Assembly: GCA_945878355.1 (NCBI GenBank)
Contig: CAMCTC010000187.1
Span: 1-6,257, forward strand
From: Bordetella parapertussis
Lineage (GTDB): Bacteria; Pseudomonadota; Gammaproteobacteria; Burkholderiales; Burkholderiaceae_C
Length of the DNA: 6,257 nucleotides
Direction: 5' to 3'
Shown in pieces: positions 1 through 6,157 of this stretch; position 1 is the first letter of the stretch, and the number at the start of each line of letters is the position of its first letter. Both the position numbers and the translations under genes were made by a program. The notes under the pieces were generated by a model, which had not been told where the DNA came from, did not search any database, and saw only the letters and a list, made by a program, of their open reading frames with translations.

Positions 1-84
1 TCGATGACGGCTGAACACAGTGCGATGCTGAAGGCGCTGCAGGTCAAGACACCAGATAAAACCGAGCAGATCAGCCTCTTGTAG
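1..84 (+). CDS. 3' end of an unidentified gene (partial)
   Basis: Frame 1 is open from the window edge to a TAG stop at 82-84 and encodes the last 27 residues of a protein. The tail is fairly polar, ends in TEQISLL, and shows no recognisable domain. It is followed by about 157 bases without a gene, and then by a decayed receptor gene. Given the insertion-sequence debris elsewhere in the window, this could be the C-terminus of a transposase, but nothing in so short a stretch proves that. The open frame may simply continue a real gene that begins outside the window. Function is not assigned. Confidence 0.4.
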   Translation, partial: SMTAEHSAMLKALQVKTPDKTEQISLL

Positions 85-241
85 GGGCACGTTTTAACTT
101 CCAGGCCAATGAAATCAGCCACTTACGTCTGCAACTGTCGAACTCGGGGGCGCGGCTGTGTTGGAGGTCAACAGCGCTGGCCCTGGATCGGCATGGTCCG
201 GCACTGTGCGTGTGCCCTCTCGAATCCTCCAGGACGCCGTC

Positions 242-1204
242 ATGATGTCGCCTCGCCAGTGCATTGGTCGTCGCCGTTCTGTGTGCCGGCGCATCAGCCC
301 AGAGCAACACCGCAGCGCCAGCTCAGAAATGGCCTGTCAAGCCGATCAAGTGGATCGTGCCGTACCCGCCCGGTGGCATCACCGGCAACGCCACCCGCAT
401 GGTGTTGCAACAGATGCAGGAGCAGACCGGTCGGGCCATCGTGGTCGAGAACAAGCCTGGTGCGAACTCGCTGCTCGGTGCCGACATGGTGGCCAAATCA
501 GCGCCCGATGGATACACCTTTCTGACGGTGATTGCCGCCCATGCCGCCAACGCCACGCTCTATACCGGGCGCATTCCTCACGACCCGGTCAAGAGCTTTG
601 CACCCGTCTCGCTGGTAGGCATCGCCCCGCTGATCATGACTGCCAACAACCCTTTTGCAGCCAAGGATGTCAAGGACTTGGTCAGCTATGCCAAGGCCAA
701 CCCCGACAAGGTGACGTTCGGGTCGTTCGGGTCGTCGGGCATCGGCGCAGCGGCGCACCTGACCACCGAGTTGTTCAAGCAGACGACCGGCGTCAACATG
801 ACGCATGTGCCGTACAAAGGCACCGCGCCAGCGGTTCAAGACCTGATGGGCGGCAGCATTCAAATCCTGGTCGACACCCCAGCGCACTGATGCCGCTGGT
901 GCGCGGCGGCAAGATCCGGGCGCTGGGCATGTTCTCGGCCAAGCGCCTGCCCAGCATTCCCGAGGTGCCAACGCTGGCCGAAGCGGGCGGGCCAGCGCTC
1001 GAGGCCTCGACCTGGGTGATGTTCCTGGCACCCGCCGGCGTGCCGCGCGACATGGTCAACCGCCTGCCCGCCGAGACCGCCAAGGTCTTGGCATCGCCCG
1101 AGCTGAAAGCCAAGTTCGAGTCTCTGGGCATCGAGCCGGTGGGCAATTCTCCCGAGTAGACGGCGCACTTACTGGACGACGAAATCGCCAAATGGGCCAA
1201 GGTG
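242..1204 (+). pseudogene. Decayed Bug/TctC-family tripartite tricarboxylate transporter substrate-binding protein
   Basis: Intact relatives are periplasmic receptors that bind small carboxylates or other organic ligands, sometimes for a TctAB permease. Recognisable family blocks, in order, are a signal peptide core ending AGASA before QS, then WPVKPIKWIVPYPPGG, ENKPGANSLLGADMVAK, DGYTFL, a VPYKGTAPAVQDLMGG block, RGGKIRALG, and a C-terminal DDEIAKWAKVI. There are three lesions. A plausible start (ATG at 242 or 245, with AGGA at 231-234) is in frame 2, whereas the signal peptide and body are in frame 3, and a TGA at 243-245 blocks that frame upstream. A one-base loss in the C run at 877-880 then returns the frame to 2, with a TGA at 888-890 ending the first part. 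Finally, an in-frame TAG lies at 1157-1159, after which about 15 more family-like codons follow. The usual last few residues are absent or diverged. The family call is strong. Some lesions could be sequencing errors, but three together favour a pseudogene. Confidence 0.85.
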
Positions 1205-1443
1205 ATTACCGGGGTATTCGATTGCGGCCAGCTCCATCGGCGATTCAGCTTGAGCAGTCACCCCGCTTGCCTCGGCGGCGCAGCGGATGCAGCAGGCGGT
1301 CAGGGTGGGCAAGCGAACTCTGCGCAGTCGCGCAGGGAGGACGATGCCTCCTGTTTGGCAGGCGCTAAACGTCGCTGTCCAGTAGCGTCTTTGCTCGGGT
1401 CCGCTTGGGGCGGATATCGGAGGAGATTGGTTGCGGGGGCGTG
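1205..1443. other. Stretch without a convincing gene between the receptor pseudogene and dctM
   Basis: Receptor homology on the plus strand fades near 1204, and dctM ends at 1444 on the minus strand, so the two units converge here. Open frames exist on both strands but show no clear family. One minus-strand frame reads RRYWTATFSACQTGG and then LPTLTACC, faintly like the helix-turn-helix accessory protein of IS66-type elements. That resemblance is too weak to call. No stem followed by a T run, which would mark an intrinsic terminator for dctM, is obvious. Confidence 0.4.
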
Positions 1444-2763
1444 TCAGGACCTCATCAAGCTTGGCAGCCACGTGATGATGCCTGGGAAAACCATGCACAG
1501 GGCGAGCCCCAGAAGCATCAGCAGCACGAACGGAGTTTGCGATTTGTAGATGTCCATCATGTTGATGCCTGGCGGCACGACCGCCTTCATGTAGAACAGA
1601 TTGAACCCGAACGGCGGCGTGAGATAAGCCAGTTCCATATTGATAACGAAGAGGATTGCGAACCAAAGCGGGTCGAAGCCGAGCGAGACCACGATCGGGA
1701 AGAAGATGGGCGCCGAGAGCAGCACAATACCTGTCGGATCGAAAAACATGCCCAGCACGAAGAGGATGAGTTGCATGGTGATGATCACCATCCAGGGATC
1801 ACCTACGCCCTTGATCAGAGTGCCGACGAGCGAGGAGGCGCCGGTCACGGCATACAAAGCCGTAAAGGCCGAGGCAGCGAACACAATCCAGATGACCATC
1901 GAGCTGAGTTTCAGCGTGATGAACAGTGCTGAGGTGAAGCTCTCCCGATTGAACGTCCGCTTGATCATTGCGCTGAGAATCGCGCCAAGGGCGCCGATGG
2001 CTGACGCCTCGCTCGGCGTCGCTATGCCGAAGAACATCGAACCCATAACGGCGAAGATCAGACCCACGGGCAGCACCAATGCCCTCGCCAGCTTGATCCT
2101 CTCTCTCGGCGGAAGCCGTTCGGCCTCCGGCACGCTGGGTCCAAGATCCTTCTGGAAATAGCAGCGGATCAGGACGTACGCAATGAACAACCCGCTCAAC
2201 ATCAGCCCGGGCAGAACGCCCGCTATGAACATCTCGCCGATCGAGACCCGTGAGGTGAGCGCGAGGATGATCATCAGCACGCTCGGGGGAATGAGGATCC
2301 CAAGCGAGCCGCCTGCCGAGATGCAACCGATGGCAATTTTCTTGTGATAACCCCGCTTGAGCATGGACGGCAGGGCGATGAGGCCCATCGACGTGGTGGC
2401 CGCACCACTGATGCCGACCATGGCCGCAAACATTGTGCAGATGAGCACCGTGCCGGCGGCGAGCCCCCCACGAAGTCCGCCCAACCAGTGGTACATCAGT
2501 TCGTACATGTCTTCGGCGATGCCACATCGTTGCAGCATAGCGCCCATAAAAATGAACATGGGCACGGCCACGAGCATGAACATGTCCATGGCCATGTACG
2601 TTCGATTGGCGAGCACGGGGAGCGCTTGCGGCCCCCACAGCAGCAGGATAAAGACCGTCGCGACGCCGCCGATCGCGAACACCAGCGGCAAGCCCAGCAT
2701 AATCACAAAAACGAGGCTACCAAACAGGAGCACGGTAAGCCATTCAGGGCCAAGGGCGGACAT
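1444..2763 (-). CDS. dctM: TRAP transporter large permease subunit (DctM family)
   Basis: This is the large membrane subunit of a tripartite ATP-independent periplasmic transporter, which carries ligand delivered by the binding protein across the inner membrane, normally with sodium. The 439-residue length is typical of unfused DctM. The protein is hydrophobic throughout, with about 11-12 membrane segments and re-entrant loops. Family signatures visible are GISGAATTSMG near residues 117-127, GGSLGILIPPS near 151-161, ATPSEASAIGALG near 248-260, FDPTGIVLLSAPIFFPIV near 341-358, LTPPFGFNLF near 381-390, and FPGIITWLP near the C-terminus. The ATG at 2763 has a GGAG about 7 bases upstream. The gene lies 52 bases after dctQ and is the last gene of the operon. 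It shows no frameshift or missing block. The ligand cannot be read from this subunit. Confidence 0.95.
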   Translation of the reverse strand: MSALGPEWLTVLLFGSLVFVIMLGLPLVFAIGGVATVFILLLWGPQALPVLANRTYMAMDMFMLVAVPMFIFMGAMLQRCGIAEDMYELMYHWLGGLRGGLAAGTVLICTMFAAMVGISGAATTSMGLIALPSMLKRGYHKKIAIGCISAGGSLGILIPPSVLMIILALTSRVSIGEMFIAGVLPGLMLSGLFIAYVLIRCYFQKDLGPSVPEAERLPPRERIKLARALVLPVGLIFAVMGSMFFGIATPSEASAIGALGAILSAMIKRTFNRESFTSALFITLKLSSMVIWIVFAASAFTALYAVTGASSLVGTLIKGVGDPWMVIITMQLILFVLGMFFDPTGIVLLSAPIFFPIVVSLGFDPLWFAILFVINMELAYLTPPFGFNLFYMKAVVPPGINMMDIYKSQTPFVLLMLLGLALCMVFPGIITWLPSLMRS

Positions 2764-2815
2764 CGGTTACTCCACAGGGATCATTCAGGGCTGCATCGGC
2801 TTGGCCGCGCAGCTT

Positions 2816-3421
2816 CTAGAGGTTGTCTAGGCGAGCGGTATCGGTTCCGGGGATCACCACCCGGATCGGAAAGACTTCCTCTCCGGTGATCGCGGTCGCA
2901 ATGTCGCGGATGAGCTTGGCCACGACCGACATCAGCAAGAGAAAGCAGCCGACTGGCAGCGTCGTCCGAAGCGGGTAGTAGATAGGCTTCCAGTGCGACA
3001 TGGTGGTCTCGCCGATCTCCCACGAGTTGATCGTGATTTTCAGCGAGACCCAGAAAAGAACCCCGAGAAAGAGAAAAGAGAAGGCGCTGGTGATGACGTC
3101 GAGGATCGCTCGGCCTCTGGGAGAAAACCGGCCCCAGAAAATATCGACATTGACGTGCCCGCCCGTCAGGTGCGTGTAGGCTCCGCCCAGCACGATAAAG
3201 GCGCCGAATACGAACAACGAGATCTCATAAGCCCAATGCGACGGGCTATTGAACACGTAGCGCATCATGATCTCCCAGATCATGATGCCGAGCATCGGGA
3301 CTATCATAAATGCGACTATCCACCCGAACTTGGCGTTAAGCCAATCGGTGAAGCGCAGGTAGACCTCTATTGCTTTCACTTCTCTACCCAAGGTTAGCCG
3401 GCTATCCCGACGAACAAGCAT
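2816..3421 (-). CDS. dctQ: TRAP transporter small permease subunit (DctQ family)
   Basis: This is the small membrane subunit that pairs with DctM to form the transport complex. From the ATG at 3421 it has 201 residues. Four membrane segments are visible at roughly residues 33-55, 64-84, 106-130 and 151-172. Family features include RYVFN after the first segment, the ISLFVFGAFIVLGGAY stretch, and HVNVDIFW after the second. The start is uncertain. A TTG at 3439 extends the frame by six codons. A GTG at 3379 gives a shorter product beginning VKAIEVYLRF, which suits the family's usually short N-terminus and has a weak purine-rich stretch (GGGTAGAGA) upstream. None has a good ribosome site, so translation may be weak compared with dctP. 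The gene sits between dctP and dctM, separated from dctP by about 140 bases that contain a hairpin. Confidence 0.92.
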   Translation of the reverse strand: MLVRRDSRLTLGREVKAIEVYLRFTDWLNAKFGWIVAFMIVPMLGIMIWEIMMRYVFNSPSHWAYEISLFVFGAFIVLGGAYTHLTGGHVNVDIFWGRFSPRGRAILDVITSAFSFLFLGVLFWVSLKITINSWEIGETTMSHWKPIYYPLRTTLPVGCFLLLMSVVAKLIRDIATAITGEEVFPIRVVIPGTDTARLDNL

Positions 3422-3493
3422 CCGCTTGTCCGCCGACAAATGCGCAACATGTCAACAGTCAATGTTCACTCACCTTGACCTGTGGCTGGCCAA

Positions 3494-3520
3494 CGCGATA
3501 CGCCTGTGCCGCGTATCGTG
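3494..3520 (-). promoter_or_regulatory. Hairpin in the dctP-dctQ intergenic region
   Basis: The arms 3496-3503 (CGATACGC) and 3511-3518 (GCGTATCG) are perfect complements around a 7-base loop. The outer bases add one wobble pair (3495/3519) and one C-G pair (3494/3520), giving about 10 paired positions. It lies 44 bases past the dctP stop and about 73 bases before the dctQ ATG. In the transcribed (minus) direction no T run follows, so a simple terminator is unlikely. Such intercistronic stems often protect the upstream message from 3' exonucleases, which would leave more binding protein than permease. The structure is seen; the role is inferred. Confidence 0.55.
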
Positions 3521-3563
3521 TCACTGCAGATCATGGTGGACACCGGAAGACGTCTGGCCTTCC

Positions 3564-4706
3564 TCAGGTCGGGAGGCGCTTCGGACCGTAGTAGTCTTTA
3601 TGGAGCTGGCGGGCCTTCGTATAGACTTCGATCAGCTTGTCGATGTATTTGTCCTTGCCCTTCTTACTGACAAACTGATTCCAGCACCACTCGGCGGCCT
3701 TTACCAGCTCCTGATCCGGCATAAGATGAGTTTTCATGCCGCCGTCAGAGAGCTTCTTGCGACCAGCTACGTCAGTCGTGATGGTCAGGGCGGCAAGCTC
3801 GGTGTTCATCGTGCGCGAGGCGGTAATCATGATCTCCTGCAGGTCCGGCGGCATCTCGTTGAAGGTCTTCAAGTTCATGATGACCTCCACGATGTCGTAC
3901 GGAACGACAGAGGGGTTGAGGTAGTGCTTGCAGACCTCGTGCAGCTTCATGCCTGCCCAGGCGTCCGGTGAGCCGAAAGCCGCAGCGTCGATGAGCTTGG
4001 TCTGAATGGCGGTATAGACCTCGCCACCCGGGACTGTGACGATCGACGCACCGTTGTGCACCAACCAATCGGCCCAGATGCCGAACGCGCGCACCTTCAT
4101 GCCCTTGAAATCGGCGTACTTGGAAACCGGGCGCGTGGATACCATCGATCCCCACTCGTCCGAGATCATGTACGTCAGATGCGCAACGTTGTGTGGCTTG
4201 TAGGCTTCTTGCCACATCTCCTTGATGCCCATGAAGTGATAGATGTCCTCGTAGAACTCGAGACTCGTGACCGGGAAGAAGGGCACTGCCCACAAGAATT
4301 CGCAGACGGGTACGATGCCCCGGTGGTAAATCGGGGCGGTGACCGCGATATCGGCCACCCCGGAGCCCACACCGCGGAAGGTCTCGCCGATGCCAAGCAG
4401 CACCTCCGCGTTGAAGTTCGTCACCTCGATACGACCGCCAGACAACTTCTTGACGCGCTCGACGAAGAGCTGGGTAGCGCGGTCTTGAGAGGCAATGCCT
4501 ATGCCCGTCCAGTTGCTCTGAAGCTTGAGCTTCCACGTCTTGTTCTGGGCCTTGGCATTCGTCGACATGCCGATCGTGGCCGCCCCAGCTGCACCCGCGA
4601 CGGCAGACTTGAGGTAACCGCGCCGGTTCAACGCCTCCTTCGAGCTGACCGCTTCATCTCCGCTTGACGCAGCACGAACGAAATCCTTCGAATCCTTATC
4701 AGACAT
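3564..4706 (-). CDS. dctP: Tat-exported TRAP transporter substrate-binding protein (DctP family)
   Basis: This periplasmic receptor captures the ligand and hands it to DctQM. The 380-residue product has a long N-terminus (about 26 residues) before a twin-arginine signal: R28-R29 in NRRGYLK, then an alanine- and glycine-rich hydrophobic stretch and AKA at 51-53, a likely cleavage site before Q54. It would therefore be exported folded. Mature landmarks include LQSNWTGIG near 62-70, KKLSGGRIEV near 86-95, KGMKVRAFG near 201-209, and VPGGEVYTAIQTKLIDAA near 225-242. Arg206 aligns with the arginine that in DctP-family proteins usually pairs with the ligand carboxylate, so an organic acid is likely. 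The PGGE motif recalls the alpha-keto acid and mannitol/chloroaromatic branch. The ATG at 4706 has a perfect AGGAGG 6 bases upstream. It is first in the operon. The exact ligand is unknown. Confidence 0.94.
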   Translation of the reverse strand: MSDKDSKDFVRAASSGDEAVSSKEALNRRGYLKSAVAGAAGAATIGMSTNAKAQNKTWKLKLQSNWTGIGIASQDRATQLFVERVKKLSGGRIEVTNFNAEVLLGIGETFRGVGSGVADIAVTAPIYHRGIVPVCEFLWAVPFFPVTSLEFYEDIYHFMGIKEMWQEAYKPHNVAHLTYMISDEWGSMVSTRPVSKYADFKGMKVRAFGIWADWLVHNGASIVTVPGGEVYTAIQTKLIDAAAFGSPDAWAGMKLHEVCKHYLNPSVVPYDIVEVIMNLKTFNEMPPDLQEIMITASRTMNTELAALTITTDVAGRKKLSDGGMKTHLMPDQELVKAAEWCWNQFVSKKGKDKYIDKLIEVYTKARQLHKDYYGPKRLPT

Positions 4707-4712
4707 TTTGGT

Positions 4713-4718
4713 CCTCCT
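4713..4718 (-). promoter_or_regulatory. Strong ribosome binding site of dctP
   Basis: On the minus strand this reads AGGAGG, a full match to the anti-Shine-Dalgarno core, with 6 bases before the ATG at 4706. It fixes the dctP start. It is much stronger than anything before dctQ, consistent with the binding protein being made in excess. Confidence 0.85.
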
Positions 4719-4740
4719 AGTGGGTGCTTTTCATTTTGGC

Positions 4741-4810
4741 CGGTTTGGCCATTTGGGATATCAGGGATAACCCGCCGGTTTGGCTTTTTGGGATATCAGG
4801 GATAACCCGC
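4741..4810. repeat. Two tandem 35-bp repeats with embedded 19-bp palindromes upstream of dctP
   Basis: Copy one is 4741-4775 and copy two is 4776-4810. They match at 33 of 35 positions, differing only at CA versus TT (4750-4751 against 4785-4786). Each contains GGGATATC-AGG-GATAACCC (4755-4773 and 4790-4808), an inverted repeat with 8-base arms and a single mismatch, centred 35 bp apart. They lie 35-104 bases upstream of the dctP start. Position, dyad symmetry and duplication fit paired operators for a dimeric regulator of the TRAP operon. A recent duplication in a transposon-scarred intergenic region is the alternative. No regulator gene lies in the window. Confidence 0.8.
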
Positions 4811-4954
4811 TGGATACGCCCAAGAAGAACCAATCGGCGCACATCCACCGAACTTAAGCGATGTGAGTTAGAATACGCCATAAGTTGTTGATTTATTTGT
4901 AATTTTACTCAAAATGTCTCTTGACAAGGTGGAAAATATGGCGGTGAAAATTAC
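4811..4954. promoter_or_regulatory. Divergent intergenic region with an AT-rich core
   Basis: This stretch separates dctP (minus) from the transposase remnant (plus). From about 4860 to 4975 it is markedly richer in A and T than its surroundings, as expected of promoter DNA or an insertion-sequence end. On the plus strand TTGACA at 4921-4926 is a perfect -35 box, but the best -10 at 17-18 bases (GTGAAA or TGAAAA) is poor. On the minus strand TTGTCA overlaps the same place (4922-4927), again without a good -10. The dctP promoter probably lies here, upstream of the 35-bp repeats, but I cannot place it. Confidence 0.35.
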
Positions 4955-5844
4955 TGTGAATTCATACAGTATTTAACACTGGAACTGTCCGAGCGAATTG
5001 CCTCGGATGAATTCGCGCAGATTGCGCGCCACCCTGACCACCCCAAAGCGTTCACACGCAAGCGCAAGCTGCCGCTGCCGGCGTTGATCGGCGCGCTGAT
5101 GTCGATGCGCAACCAATCGCAGCAGGCGATGCTAGACGGCTTCTTCGCCTCGGTCTGCGGCAGTCCCGACTTGATTCGAGAGGTCTCTGACCGAGCTTTC
5201 GCCGAGGCGCGTGAGCACCTGCATCTGCCAGCACTGAACTCGCTCAACGATCTCGTGGTTCGTCGCGCCGATGAGGCCGGCCTGATCTCTCGCTGATGCG
5301 GGCTGCGCGTGGTGGCCGACGATGCGTCTGTATTGATGCCTGCCGTTCGGCCTTGCCACCTCAAGCGCTCGGCGGCCGCACCCGATCAACGCTTGTTTGT
5401 GCTGTACCTGCCGGGGCCGGAACTGACCCTGCATGCCAGCGTGCAAAGCGCCAGCGTGGGCGAGCGCAGCATGCTCATGGAGGCGCTCGACCAACTCGGT
5501 CCCGACGACGTGCTGGTGCTCGACCGTGGTTATCCGGCGGCCTGGTTGGTGGCCTTGCTCAGTGCCCGAGGCATCCGCTTCGTCATGCGCTGCGACAACG
5601 ACAACGACAGCGGCTGGGGCGCCGCCAAAGCCTTTCGTCGCTCGGGCGCGCTGGACAGCACGGTGCTGCTGAACCCGCCAAGCGCCGACGACGTGCGCGA
5701 TTGGGATTGCCCCGCTCAAGCGCCCTCGTTGCGCCTGGTGCGCCAAATCGCGACCAACGGCCAGATCCGCTTGCTCGCCACCAACATCGATGCCGAGAAC
5801 AGGTTTTTCAAACGCCCTTTTCCTTCCCCATGGCGCCCCGAACA

Positions 5845-5864
5845 CGGCCCTCGACGGCCCTCGA
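5845..5864. repeat. 10-bp direct tandem duplication
   Basis: CGGCCCTCGA occurs twice back to back (5845-5854 and 5855-5864). It lies in the unrelated tail that replaces the transposase C-terminus. Confidence 0.8.
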
Positions 5865-5878
5865 CGCGTGTGAATCGG

Positions 5879-5902
5879 TCTTTGAAGGTGTCTTTGAAGG
5901 TG
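5879..5902. repeat. 12-bp direct tandem duplication
   Basis: TCTTTGAAGGTG occurs twice, exactly, at 5879-5890 and 5891-5902. Being a multiple of three, it repeats the residues SLKV in the open tail of the transposase frame. Together with the 10-bp duplication about 25 bases upstream, it suggests slippage or repair at a rearranged junction. Confidence 0.85.
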
Positions 5903-6075
5903 GCTGAGAACTGCTGAGCTTTGGCAGCGCCGCCCCAAACCGTCGTTCTCGGGCGCCGTCTTGAGGTTATCGCTTGTCACTTGGCCGCTTCCATTGGTCC
6001 CGCAAACTCTCGGACGCAGCCGACTCCAGCAACCCCGGTCGCCAGGTCGTCTGAACGGTCACGGTTGGGCAGCGT

Positions 6076-6119
6076 CAGGCCCCTTGCAGGCCCCGTGCAG
6101 GCCCCTTGCAGGCCCCTTG
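6076..6119. repeat. Four tandem 11-bp repeats
   Basis: The unit CAGGCCCCTTG occurs at 6076-6086, 6087-6097 (GTG in place of TTG at the end), 6098-6108 and 6109-6119. A degenerate fifth copy starting CAGGGCGCG follows from 6120. The period is about one DNA helical turn and is not a multiple of three, which argues against a protein-coding repeat. It could be protein-binding iterons or a simple variable-number repeat. Confidence 0.85.
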
Positions 6120-6127
6120 CAGGGCGC

Positions 6128-6146
6128 GTCGGGCCAGTGGCCCGAC
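6128..6146. repeat. Perfect hairpin next to the 11-bp repeats
   Basis: The arms GTCGGGCC (6128-6135) and GGCCCGAC (6139-6146) pair perfectly around a 3-base AGT loop. The stem is nearly all G-C. No T run follows on either strand, so it is not a standard terminator. It begins 8 bases after the tandem repeats end. Confidence 0.7.
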
Positions 6147-6157
6147 CCCTCGCCAGG

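Larger units (their letters stand above)
4955..5917 (+). pseudogene. Truncated, stop-interrupted IS4-family transposase
   Basis: Intact relatives are DDE transposases that move insertion sequences by cut-and-paste. Homology runs in one frame from about 4958 (EFIQYLTLELSERI) through FAQIARHPDHPKAF, KRKLPLPALIGALMS, REVSDRAFAEAREHLHLPALNSLNDLV, then VVADDASVLMP with the first catalytic Asp at 5321-5323, then VLVLDRGYPAAWL with the second Asp at 5522-5524, and LLATNIDAE ending at 5797. Three defects are visible. No ATG, GTG or TTG precedes the N-terminal homology in this frame. A TGA at 5294-5296 interrupts it between LISR and CGLRVVADDAS, most simply a TGG-to-TGA change. After 5797 the expected YHQRWRIEEAFKR block with the catalytic Glu is replaced by unrelated sequence running to the TGA at 5915-5917. 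The protein cannot be active. The family call is strong. Confidence 0.85.

Noticed and set aside
158..876. Plus-strand open frame overlapping the first part of the receptor in another phase
   Set aside because: Only its part after 880 matches the Bug family. Upstream of that point the frame gives Arg/Cys-rich nonsense and is open by chance.
498..1200. Several minus-strand open frames opposite the receptor pseudogene
   Set aside because: They are shadows of the plus-strand Bug homology, with low-complexity, Arg/Ala-rich products and no family features.
4755..4808. Resemblance of GGGATAAC to part of the I-SceI homing endonuclease site
   Set aside because: Only a short core matches, and the rest of the 18-bp site is absent. 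It is explained better as half of the palindrome.
4741..4810. CRISPR-like repeat-spacer structure
   Set aside because: The two 35-bp copies abut directly with no spacer between them, and there are only two.
4921..4949. Confident sigma-70 promoter for the transposase
   Set aside because: TTGACA is perfect, but the hexamers at 16-18 bases (GGTGAA, GTGAAA, TGAAAA) match the -10 consensus poorly.
5132..5980. Long minus-strand open frame of 282 codons opposite the transposase
   Set aside because: It lies antisense to clear transposase homology. Such frames are common opposite GC-rich genes, and its product shows no recognisable motif.
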